Part shown: in pieces, positions 1 to 9,604 of the stretch
Numbering within the stretch: position 1 is the stretch's first letter
Layout of the letters: each line of letters opens with the position of its first letter
Assembly (NCBI GenBank): GCA_016630905.1
Contig: WBMQ01000003.1
Span: 2,852,001-2,916,000 of the forward strand
Direction of reading: 5' to 3'
Length of the DNA stretch: 64,000 nucleotides
From: Capillidium heterosporum
Lineage: Eukaryota > Entomophthoromycota > Entomophthoromycetes > Entomophthorales > Capillidiaceae
Notes under the pieces: generated by a model
Told to the model about the DNA's origin: nothing
The model's input: the letters and a program-made list of their open reading frames with translations, nothing else
The model's database searches: none
Program-made: the position numbers and the translations under genes

Positions 1-742
1 TATAAATATAAGTGGTTTTAATATAATGTATCTTATATAGCATTTGGGAGAGCTAGAAGCATCCGTAAACTAAACTGAACTGAAGTATTCGGTATTATTT
101 TAAATCTGATGAGTATGTTTATAGTTGCTATGTTTTTTTATTATATAGCGTATTTTAACTTTATTTGCACTTATATGTTTAAATTATAAAGGATAGTGCC
201 AAATTTCTAAGGTAGCAAATATGTATTTAATAGTAATTTTTAATTTCACTAGTGCTAATTATTGTTGGTTTTCTTGTATTCAATATATAAGTTCAAAATA
301 AATTTTAATAGCTATTAGAAATATTATCCAAACTTCAACATAGCGTTATATATTATATAGACTATTTTAATAGATAATTTATATAGAATATACATATATT
401 TAAACTAGCAATGTCAAAAAAGCAAATTACAATTCATATCCTAATGCTAGATCATTACTTTATCCAAAAATTCATCTCCAAACTCCATAAAGATTGAATT
501 TATTTGGAGGCTAGAGAAGTACTCCTTCAAACTCCAAACGTTTACTTCATCTATTGATTGAAATTTCCAATAGATCAAGATTACAGTTTATCCATTCCAA
601 CAACCCGATTCCACCAAACCTATCGGAATTGGAAGCAAGCGATTGGACATAGATTTGATCAAAAAAATTTGAACTATCAAAGTACACAACTCACAAATCT
701 GAAAAGAGTTCAAGTTTTCAAACACCTTTACTAGAATACAAG
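1..742. other. AT-rich flank upstream of QCR6
   Basis: No supportable gene. The last 100 bases or so are less AT-rich and hold the presumptive promoter and 5' UTR of the QCR6-like gene that starts at 743. Confidence 0.5.
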
Positions 743-1139
743 ATGCTGCAAGAGATTTTCGATTCATTTTTCCAAACCGTCTACGCCGAAGAAGTTGAAG
801 AACCTGAACAGGCCGAAGAGGAAGAAGAAGAAGAGCCTGAAGATACTAGACCTGCTATCGATGAAGGTAACGAATTAATAGCTTTCTTTCAAAGTTTCGA
901 CATTGATATTGACTAAATTTTATAGAATGCGCCAAGACTAAGCACTGTGCTGAAGCTAAGCACCACTTACACGAATGTGAGCAGAGAGTTGCCAACGGTT
1001 CCAACGAAACTTGCGTCGAAGAGTTCTTCCATTTCGCTCACTGCATTGACGAATGTGTAAGTTTTACTTTTTTTCATTTCGGGTTTAACTTATTTTTAAC
1101 AATTAGGCTGCTCCTAAACTGTTTGCTACCTTGAAATAA
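743..1139 (+). CDS. QCR6: Cytochrome bc1 complex hinge subunit (Qcr6/UQCRH)
   Basis: Small acidic subunit of mitochondrial complex III that sits beside cytochrome c1 and helps dock cytochrome c. Three exons (743-866, 926-1056, 1107-1139) give 95 residues. The N-terminal half is a run of Glu/Asp (about residues 17-36). It is followed by the hinge fold with paired cysteines: ECAKTKHC, then HECEQRV, then TCVEEFFHFAHCIDEC, which is the twin CX9C-like pattern of UQCRH. Intron 1 (59 nt) and intron 2 (50 nt) have clean GT-AG ends and a CTAA-type branch site; joined exons stay in frame. ATG 743 is the first in frame. Length is close to mammalian UQCRH and shorter than yeast Qcr6. Highly confident by cysteine spacing and acidic lead. 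Confidence 0.9.
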
Positions 1140-2138
1140 ATGGCTTTACAACTATTCTTGAATTCTAGGTTGTTTCGAAATGTATCTATTAACCCTAGTA
1201 AACTAATTGGTAGCGACCTTGAGTTTCGTACTGATTTTAAGAGGTGTAATGTACTTTATGTAAGGTGGCTGTATTTTATTTATTTATGAGTATCGACACT
1301 CAAGCATTTAGATATTGAATTGTAAAGTTAAATGAAATATATAAGCCAGAAGCAAAATATACTTTGTTTATAACTCTTATTATGGATGTTGGCTGAATTT
1401 AATGCCGTTTCGTAAACGTTGCAGTTTTTTATCTATCTATTTATCTAAATCTTTATATTTACTAAAGAAAGTAATTGGTAGCCTTTGTAGCTGTTGCCCA
1501 ATAAAATGTCATTATTATAGGTCTAGTTTATATTAGTAAATATTTCATGTATATCGCTATTTTTAATAGTGTGCTATTGAATAGCTATATTGGGTTTAGA
1601 TATATACCTATTTCATCTTTAAGCAAGTAAATAACTATTGTATAGCAAATATTCCCTTGTAGATTATACTGCTATTTATATACTTGTAAAAAGTCAACTT
1701 TTTACTATAGTTTAGTTAAAAATGATATGCATTGAATTTAACCATATATAGTGATGTATTTGTATCTTCAAGGTATTGCTATATTTTCTTCACCTTCAAT
1801 AAGCATCAAAGATAGAGTATCTAAAAGGAGCTTTAAAAGTTTGTTGGAAATCAGAGGAAAGGTATCTTTCCTTACCGACATGTGAATTGTCACCTATATA
1901 TACCTCGTTATTTCTATGTTCTTTGTAATTATCTAAACTCGATAAACGGTTTCCCAAAAGCCAACCTGTTTTTGCCAATTATATAATCTAAATCCATTTT
2001 TACCATTCTGCTTTGGTTTCAAAATGATATTGAAAATGATCTTTACATTTGATTGGCTATTAACTTAGATTAAGATTTCAAATCCAGACTACAACTCCCC
2101 AATAAACCAAGCATCTTTCAAACTTACTTTTTAACAAT
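1140..2138. other. Intergenic, AT-rich
   Basis: No gene seen. The short open frame on the minus strand near 1.8-2.0 kb has no recognisable protein character. The right end carries the Rab5-like gene's promoter. Confidence 0.5.
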
Positions 2139-3053
2139 ATGTCTGAGCAAGCTGTAGCCGATACCACCAAGAATACCGAAACCAACGCCGCCCCCATCCA
2201 AATAAAGCTAGTCCTTATAGGTAAGTAATAAAGGTAGTCCTACTTTTAAACAAAGTTTAGGCGATGCAGCTGTCGGTAAAACTTCCATTGCCCATAGGTT
2301 CGCCCACAATACTTTCAAAGAGAACAACGAGCCAACAATTGGAGGTATTCAGAATAAATTTTGCATTACTTACTTATAATTTTAAAGCTGCCTTTTTAAC
2401 TCAGAAGATACGAAGTGAAGGCCGAACCGTCAAGTTCGAAATCTGGGATACAGCTGGTCAGGAGCGTTTTGCCTCGTTAGCTCCCATGTACTACCGTAAC
2501 GCTTTAGCCGCTGTTGTAGTATATGATGTCACAAAAGCGGTAAAGTCATGGCAATATCCTAAACTAATCTATTTAGGCTACCTTCGAAAAAGCCAAGTAC
2601 TGGATCGGTGAACTCTTTGACAACGGTAGATACAACATCGTCGTACTTTTAGCTGGTAACAAGTCGGATTTGGTAGCCGAAGTTGAAAATGAGGCTGAAG
2701 CTAATGAGGAAGAGGCTCAACCCCAGCTACGTGAAGTTAGTAAAGAGGAAGCGGCTCAGTATGCCAATGAAAAAGGGTTACTCTTCTTTGAAACTTCAGC
2801 CAAGAACGGCGACAACGTCTTGGAGATCTTTACTGAGATTGGTACTATTCTTAGATCCTATCAATACTAACTATTTCTAGCCAAGAAGTTGCCTTTAGAT
2901 AGCTTAGTTTCCAAAGGTACTGGCCGTGGCTCTGGGTTGAACAGTGGTTCTGGTAATGTTGACCTTTTACGAAACGGTGGTGGGGCTGGTGCCTTTGGCT
3001 CCTATAATGAGGAAAATGGTTCCCAAGCTGCACCTAAATCAGGCTGTTGTTAG
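2139..3053 (+). CDS. YPT5: Rab5-family small GTPase
   Basis: Early-endosome Rab GTPase that would control endocytic vesicle docking and fusion. Five exons (2139-2220, 2261-2344, 2388-2539, 2577-2841, 2881-3053) encode 251 residues. All G motifs are present: P-loop GDAAVGKTS, switch I TIG, switch [15 protein letters not shown] and ETSAK. The sequence AAFLTQK after switch I is typical of Rab5. The protein ends in GCC, a double-cysteine geranylgeranylation signal. Between NKSD and ETSAK there is an acidic insertion of roughly 15 residues rich in Glu/Ala. Introns are 37-43 nt and each join restores the Rab consensus, including the split glycine of the P-loop and of switch I. The C-terminal hypervariable tail is Gly/Ser/Asn rich. 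The symbol follows fission yeast usage; a Ypt52/53-type paralog is possible. Confidence 0.9.
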
Positions 3054-3886
3054 TTTTAACGTATAAGACCTTTTTTCATCTATTTTCGCCTCTGGGATAA
3101 CTTAAGTTGTGCTACCTTCCATCTAATGCCTTTTGATCCCAGCCGGTTATATTAGTAAATCTTTATTTAGTATTATAGTGTACCACAAGTAAACTTGTAC
3201 TTCTATTTGTATATGGGTTGATTTTAAAGTTTAATTTTATTGCTTTTATATTTTATAATGTTTGTCTACTTTACTTTATAAAGATATGTTTAGTAGCAGT
3301 ATATATATGATTATTTCTATAAAATTTAAATAGGCAGTACTATTTTCCATTATAAATTAGATATAAGAGTACTTGAATTGTATTTGACTATTAAAGCTAT
3401 TATTTTAATGCAGCTACTATTAGCTTAAATAGCTGTCATATTTTTAATATTAATAGTATTTTATTTATGTAATAAACTTATAAGTTTTATAATAGCTTAG
3501 CCAGTATATTTTCTAAAGTTAAGAAATATGCTATAATCTATTTTGAAATACTATATAAACTAGCTTAAATAAAATAACTTCAAAATAGTATATACTTTAT
3601 AAGTTTTTAATATACATATCTACTCAATTTCTAAATACCTCAAGAATAGTAATATTTAATATCCTTTTAGTATTTCGAAACAATATCAGTAAATAGTTTA
3701 CAACGATATAATTGGTCATTTCTATCCTATAATCAGATGAAACACTTTTTATTGGGTATAAATCTAGCAAGCTAACCAGAGTTTAGTACAAGTTTGTTTA
3801 ACGTGGGTTCGATCAAAAGGTCTACAACATTTCAGAATAACCTTCCCTTTTGTCAGTGATACTTTCCTAGAAGAATAAAGAGAGCT
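3054..3886. other. Intergenic, strongly AT-rich
   Basis: No gene seen. 3.2-3.7 kb is mostly A/T with scattered homopolymers. Confidence 0.5.
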
Positions 3887-5493
3887 ATGGAGATTGATGG
3901 TGAACCTATACAGGTAAGAGTAATATAAAGTGAACTCAATTTATTCAAGAAATCTAGGCAGTTATTGGAGAAGAGCTTTTCGACAGTGGAATTGGAGTAA
4001 TCGACACCAACTTCTTTATCAATCACTTTCGACTTTTCAAAGAGATTTTGGAGCTAGGTATCAAATTTAACTTTCTACTAGTTGTACCTTATTGTGTCTT
4101 GCAAGAGTTAGATGGGTTGAAGGTAGTTTATCTATTTTTAAAAAGTATTCAAGAATGTTGTGTAGAATTCAAGTAGGTTAGACGTAAAATCCCAATCAAA
4201 TCTAAGAGAGAGTATCCGCATCTTACAGCTCAACCTACAAAAAGGAAACCCAGTCATAAAAGGTCAGCTTAAAACAGAGTCCATCAGAGATGAAACGGTA
4301 GTTTTAATTTTTAGTCTTTAAGCTAACTACATATATGTTTGAATAGCAAGCGGACGACAAAATTTTGGATTGCTGTCTATATTTTAAAAATCAATATCCC
4401 GACAATTTGATAACTTTATTGAGTGAAGATCGCTTACTCCTATGCAAAGCGCTCCTCAATAAGATATATAACCTAGACTACTCCACATTTGATACGGGAC
4501 TTAAACTACTCAACACGTTGGCCAACAAAAATTTCATATATAATCAGACCAGAACTATCGATGCAGTAGCTATTTATATATTAACTATTCTTAATATTTT
4601 TAAAGTTGGTAGAAGAGGTACCAGAGAATTTAAAGAACACTTTCAAGACCCGAGATATCACTCTTGAAACCGCTTCCATAAGTGCAATAAATGGGTCATC
4701 CAAAATACAAGGGCCAGATCCAACAAACTACAGTCGCAGTTTAGTGAACAGCCAACCTAATATCCTACAAGTAAATGGTACCCATAACTTCCTCTTACCG
4801 ATTGTCTCTGGACTAAAGCCCAGCAAAAAATCAACCAATACTAATCAGTTCAACATAAGGCCAACATCAGCTATAGTACCAGCTAGCATTGACCCAACAG
4901 AAAACCTTACCGACTTCCAAGCTAAACTATTAAAGATCTACAACCAGGGTGCCGAAGCTAAAGGGGATTTGTTAGATTACGATGCCTACCAATCAATAGT
5001 AGACCGGCCAGGCGGAAGTTTAAAGCTAAAGAAAAGTCCACTTATGAAGGATGTCGGCAGGTTGAAGTTACACACCCTCATCATAGATATGATCACTTTT
5101 GTCGAGTTGGAAGTTTCAACTCTCATCTACTACTTCTCTCAGACCAACAAGCAAATCGAAAGTTTCATTAGGGCTCGAAAAAATTTAGTAGAACCTCCCT
5201 GGTCTCTCGCCTTCATCATCGTCATGTTTAACACGCAGAGTCTCGACCTACTGAAGATGGTCAATGGGTCCTTAGACAACACAGTCAGTTTGGATCAACT
5301 TTTAATCATAGAGCGAGAACTCAACCGTTACAACACACACGGCCTATCAAATATGTACCGACAGGATCTGATAATGATCTTTGATACCGCCAACAGGTTT
5401 TTGAGTTTCTTTGAAAGGTTCGAGGAGGAAGAGAGCCTTATGGTTAAGATTAACAACCTCAATTTGTGGTGGGAGTGTATTGAGACGTTATAA
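3887..5493 (+). CDS. SWT1: SWT1-like PIN-domain RNA endonuclease
   Basis: Swt1 is a nuclear endonuclease involved in surveillance of messenger RNPs at the nuclear pore. Five exons (3887-3913, 3958-4122, 4166-4297, 4347-4565, 4606-5493) encode 476 residues, close to the yeast length. The PIN domain lies at about residues 20-150: VIDTNFFINHF (first metal-binding Asp), LQELDGLK (second acidic position) and LLSEDRLLLCKAL (third acid, a Swt1/Dis3-type motif). The middle (residues 180-300) is Ser/Asn/Thr-rich linker. The C-terminal 180 residues are helical and resemble the C-terminal domain of Swt1 proteins. A 24-nt GT..AG stretch inside the PIN domain (4069-4092) is read as coding because the consensus runs through it. 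The start is the first ATG, nine codons before intron 1. Function is inferred from family; catalytic acids are visible. Confidence 0.82.
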
Positions 5494-5749
5494 ATTATAG
5501 AACGAGAGTCAGCATACATCTTTCCTGAAGCATCATGGTACTAGGTTTTAAAGGTAAAGTTGTGCATTGTCAATATCAAAAGTGGTAACATGAGAAACTC
5601 TAGTATAGACTGTATGTTTAATTTATGGCTAATTTCACTTTTAATTACTTGTACTAACTGGAAAAGAAATAAAGTTGATTTGATACTGTTATTTATTAGT
5701 TGAATAAAGCCTCTACTACATCGACGTACCAGCTTTAATACTTGTCGAT

Positions 5750-6450
5750 TTAACTGATTAAACACTTCTTGTCCTTCTCGTTTTTACTGCCTTTGGCGGT
5801 CACATTCCTATTATTAGTATTCTTGTTGCTATTCTTGTTGGCATTGGTGCTTGTGCTATTACCGGTATTGAATTTGCTCAACCAGGCATGTTTCTCTGGA
5901 GCTTTTGGAGGTTGGCAGTTATGGTCGTTGGGAAACCTATGTTTCAGACAAAAATCCAGCTTGCAGTCGGAGCAGGTATGCTTTACTACTGACAACTTCA
6001 TCTTGCAACCTTCCGATTTACACAGATTGGGTTTGTTGATGGTGGTCTTACAGTTGTTTTGGATGTGTTGATTGACCTATTTTAACAAAAAAGTAAGCTA
6101 TCTAGATAATAAAAAGAATTACTTTGATGTTTGGGTTTTCATTTAAGCTAACAGGGATAGGTTGCGAACATAGAGGGCAGACTGGGACTTTCCTATCAAC
6201 TATCTCTAAATGTTTGGTACAATTATGTTGATCAGCTAAGTAATGGTCTTCACTGTTAAAATGTTTATTAGGTTAGTTGGCTTTTGTGGTAAGAATAGGT
6301 ACCAAAATTTGCTTTGACATGAAGTACAGATGTAAGGTAGGAAATCTTTATGCTGGATTAGTTTGACGAAAGTGGTTAGTTAACAATTTAGTTACCTAGA
6401 CGTGAGCATGTATTCAAACTGCAGTGGGTACCGACATCCAACAACTCCAT
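5750..6450 (-). CDS. Two-AN1 zinc-finger protein with CaaX end (ZFAND2-like)
   Basis: Members of this family (ZFAND2/AIRAP) bind the proteasome or p97 and act in protein quality control. Four exons on the minus strand (6396-6450, 6303-6345, 6123-6252, 5750-6076) give 184 residues. The first AN1 finger spans residues about 1-45: HCSLNTC, DFLPYICTSC, KFCEDH, HNC. The second is at about 95-135: LCKSEGC, HTCSDC, DFCLKH, DHNC. A spacer between them holds VCPLCSQPIPV. The tail is rich in Asn/Thr/Lys and ends KKCLIS, a CaaX-type prenylation box like that of mammalian ZFAND2B. Introns are 46-50 nt. The DFLPY-C-x2-C start closely matches ZFAND2 orthologues, so the first ATG is trusted. Confidence 0.87.
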
Positions 6451-7440
6451 ATTCTAACAAACTAAAAGTGGAATTCTCAAATTGAATTGGCTTGGGTTAA
6501 TGTCAAAGTAGGTTTGGCAGTTGAGGTTTCTATAAATTCCCTATCAATAAGTGGTTCAATTTCAGTACAGTTTTTAAATAAAAATTGGCTTTATTTAGAG
6601 ACAAGTTTAATATGTAATTTATAAGGTCTAGAAAGATGCTGCTAAATCCAATTAATAATAGCATCGTATTGTAAGCTAATGATGTAGTAGGTTAGAAAAG
6701 TAGAACTAAAATTTATTGCTATATTAGTAATAAAGGCCTAAAGTTTCCAAATAGTAAAGTATATAGCTAAGTAAAAAAGATATATTATTAGAAATGCTTA
6801 TATAATAGTAGCTAAATTCTAAATTTAAAAGATAATAGATTAAAGCTAACTACAAAAAAGTTTATTAGGTAATAATTAAGTAGTAACTAATGTTAGAATA
6901 TTAGAATTAAAGATAAAGATTAGCTAATAAGCTAATATTAATTTAAAATGTTAATTATATTAATTATTTAAAAAAGGTAAAATCTAAGAATAGTAAGAAT
7001 TATTAAAAGGTAGTAGAAGATTAGAAATATAGAAAAATTAAGCTATATAATAATACTATATTGCTAATAGTTAGAATTTCTAAATTATTATTATTATTAA
7101 AATCTAAAAAGTTGATAAAAAAGTAGTATAAGAGGAAAAGAAAAATAATAATAGGAATTATAACAATGTTGGTTATTATAATAGTATATTTTAAACAAAA
7201 ATCAGCCTATATTCCTAATATTACGCATTTAATTGCATATATTTCTATAAGTATTCAAAATCTAAAAAGTTTTCAACTTAGCTTTGACCAAAATAGTATG
7301 GGTAAAAATTTTCCAAAGACTGATAATTCTGTATAAAGAATCTCAACCTCCCGATAGTAAATTTATTAAATTTATTGGCTTTTATATGTTATAGGAGATC
7401 TTTAAAACATTGGAATTCAAAATCTTTAACCCATATACTA
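6451..7440. other. Very A/T-rich intergenic block
   Basis: 6.55-7.2 kb is almost pure A/T plus G on the plus strand, with TAA/TAG in every frame, and could be a long-decayed element. No ORF, terminal repeat or domain could be recognised. Confidence 0.4.
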
Positions 7441-7469
7441 AACCTCTAACTACATCAACCCAAACCACC

Positions 7470-7720
7470 CTTCATTAAATTTCCAACCAACTTTCAAGAA
7501 TTAGCACACAATTTCTCTCAAAGTCTTCAATTTGCCACCCGCCTTCCTATACAAGTCATCACTGACTGCAACTAGCTAGTACCCAAAGTTCTTAAAGCTT
7601 TATACTGGAAATCCGCCTTTATAAAGTTAGCTTACAACACCTTTCAACCTCACTGCGATTTCCTTCGTTTCGGGAGGATTTTTGGCCCAACAATAGAACT
7701 CAATTGAAAAGAAGTCAAGG
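7470..7720 (+). pseudogene. Possible decayed F-box-type gene fragment
   Basis: One plus-strand frame reads a short stretch resembling an F-box start (LPIQVITD, then VPKVLKALYW and FIKLAYNTFQP) but is broken by an in-frame stop after about 20 residues and another at the end. Base composition is visibly less AT-rich than the flanks, which suggests former coding sequence. The family call is a guess from the LPxxV pattern; it could equally be chance. Confidence 0.22.
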
Positions 7721-8044
7721 CTAAAATACTTTGAATATAAACACCTCAGATGGAGGGTATTGGATCTTTTGGAAACTACCAAAGTACATAAATAGTTAGT
7801 CTTAGAATATTAAGTGCTACTCTTGGATGTGAGTTGAAGGCCAAGTACTGAGAATCCAACTAGTACAATCTCAAAGCTATCAGAAGCTAAGGGTTGTTTA
7901 TTATAGCATATATAAAACTTATATAATTGAGTTGAAAAAGCTATATAGCACTAAAGTATATAAAGAAAATTAAATTTTATTTAAGCTTTAAAATTACATG
8001 AATGCTATAAAACTAAAGTATCAAACTTTTGTTCTTAATCCTCC

Positions 8045-8809
8045 TTATATCAGGTAGTGACCCTCGATAGAATGTACTATATAGGTCAGCGACATTATGG
8101 ATATCAGTTCGAAGACCTGGGGGTCCAACTTTGTCCTGTAGAACAGCGTCAGCTTACCCACCCTATTATCGAAGTTAGAATTGCGGTCGAACCTGGCTAG
8201 GATCTCTGGGTTGCCTTCCTCATCGTTATTACCATTAACTAGGTACCAAGTGCCACACAGTAGATCGTTCTGGACCTTAGGTTTCCAAACCAAAGTTTCA
8301 AAGAGTTTGGGATTAGACAGATTGCCATCCTTGATCAAAATCTTATAGTCACTCTTGAAGAAGTTAGGGAAGAAGAGTAAGACGTTTATGGCACTACCAC
8401 AGCTGGAGTTGACGTTGATACAGTACTGCTTTAGATCGTACCATTTGCGTCGTTTCAAATTAGCTACCGAGTCATAGTTTTCGTTGAGGAGTTGACTAGG
8501 TTTGTTGAAGCTTGAGCTCTTATATACATATTTCAAGTTGAGCTGGATGTCGGTGACGTACCAAGAGTCAGTAGGGTAGGGGTGCTTCTGCCACAGGGTG
8601 AAAGTGGACGTCTTGACTTTGAGGTTGGGGATACTAATTGCTTCCAAGTAGGTAGGAGGTGGTAATACGTACTCATCTTCCTGTTCGGCTTGAGAGTCAT
8701 TGAGGTTGAGGTTGTTGACTTCGGAGGCCAAGTTATAGTTGATAGGTAAAGGTAACAGCAACATATTTTGGATTATAAAATTGACCGACTTGGAAATTGT
8801 ATTTTTCAA
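8045..8809 (-). CDS. Unidentified 254-residue protein, possibly tubby-like fold
   Basis: Single-exon ORF with coding-like composition; I do not recognise it with certainty. Residues about 45-60 hold an acidic stretch and the proline motif LPPPTYLEA, a PPxY sequence that could bind WW domains of Nedd4/Rsp5 ligases. The remainder alternates basic/aromatic beta-like segments (WYVTDIQLNLKYVY, ILIKDGNL, ILARFDR, GKLTLFYR) ending in a hydrophobic helix-like segment, an order that resembles tubby-C-like or scramblase-like domains (for example fungal DUF6593). No signal peptide is clear, though residues 10-22 are hydrophobic. It stands alone in a 7-kb region with relics on both sides. ATG 8809 is the first in the frame. 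Function unknown. Confidence 0.6.
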   Translation of the reverse strand: MKNTISKSVNFIIQNMLLLPLPINYNLASEVNNLNLNDSQAEQEDEYVLPPPTYLEAISIPNLKVKTSTFTLWQKHPYPTDSWYVTDIQLNLKYVYKSSSFNKPSQLLNENYDSVANLKRRKWYDLKQYCINVNSSCGSAINVLLFFPNFFKSDYKILIKDGNLSNPKLFETLVWKPKVQNDLLCGTWYLVNGNNDEEGNPEILARFDRNSNFDNRVGKLTLFYRTKLDPQVFELISIMSLTYIVHSIEGHYLI

Positions 8810-8997
8810 TTGAGTTCTACCTGTATCCCCTTATATACGTTTTTCAAAGTGGAATTAAGCATTTAATCTAAAGTAGGTGGTATGATTTAAAACGCAATGC
8901 CTTAAACTTGGGTCCAAAGGACTAATAGGCAAAAAATAAGTGGATTTAATTGATTTTTTTATAGGTAAATCAGAATTTAAACTTTTATTTAGCTTCT

Positions 8998-9190
8998 TTA
9001 TTGGTATACCTCACCTTTTTTACCGTTTAGTACTAACTCTTCCACCATCACCAATAAATCTTCAGTATATCGGATGTTTATTCGTCTTGTGCCGTTTAAC
9101 TTCTTGAGGTGAATTACTACATGCCAACTCTAAAGGCAAAGTAGTTGCATTGACACAGATTTGTAGGCTACAAAGCCTTGGTCTTTACCT
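8998..9190 (-). pseudogene. Decayed protein-coding relic
   Basis: A minus-strand frame reads about 39 clean codons ending at TAA 8998 (contains HLKKLNGTRRINI and ELVLNGKKGE), preceded in the same frame by an in-frame TAG. The fragment looks like the C-terminus of a lost gene. No family assigned. Confidence 0.25.
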
Positions 9191-9397
9191 AAAAATACAA
9201 GTTTACCAATGAACTAATGAGTTTGCCTAAAACTATAGGCTTTTGGTATGTGTCGGAAGGATGGGTAACTAGTTTTGAGATGGCTGGAAGGGGAAGGAAA
9301 TAGGAGGTGAATTTCTTGAAAGCGGTTAACCCAATATATAAATTTTAAATTGGGTAAGAAGATCCACTCGAAAGGATGCTGATTTTGCTGTGAATGT

Positions 9398-9604
9398 ATG
9401 TCAAGGAACCTTAACTTTTATAAATGGTGCTTCCTAATGGTTCAAGGAGTTCCCCACCAAATCCAATTTTCCGATCTATTTTGTGATCTATATATAAATA
9501 TCATAGTCATGAACCCATCTTACCCAGCACTATCTAAATTGAAGTTTCTAAAAGCCCTTGTAGTGCCCAGGTCTCAATTGACGCTATGGACCAATGGTAG
9601 CTAA
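9398..9604 (+). pseudogene. Possible leucine-rich-repeat relic
   Basis: An isolated 68-codon frame contains PALSKLKFLKALVV, a pattern seen in leucine-rich repeats. It has no good start context, no continuation and no neighbours, so it is more likely a remnant than a gene. Confidence 0.2.

Noticed and set aside
4069-4092. 24-nt GT..AG stretch in SWT1 as an intron
   Set aside because: Shorter than any other intron, and the PIN-domain consensus reads straight through it in frame.
6550-7200. Mobile element in the extreme A/T block
   Set aside because: No terminal repeats, target duplication or transposase/reverse-transcriptase motif can be read.
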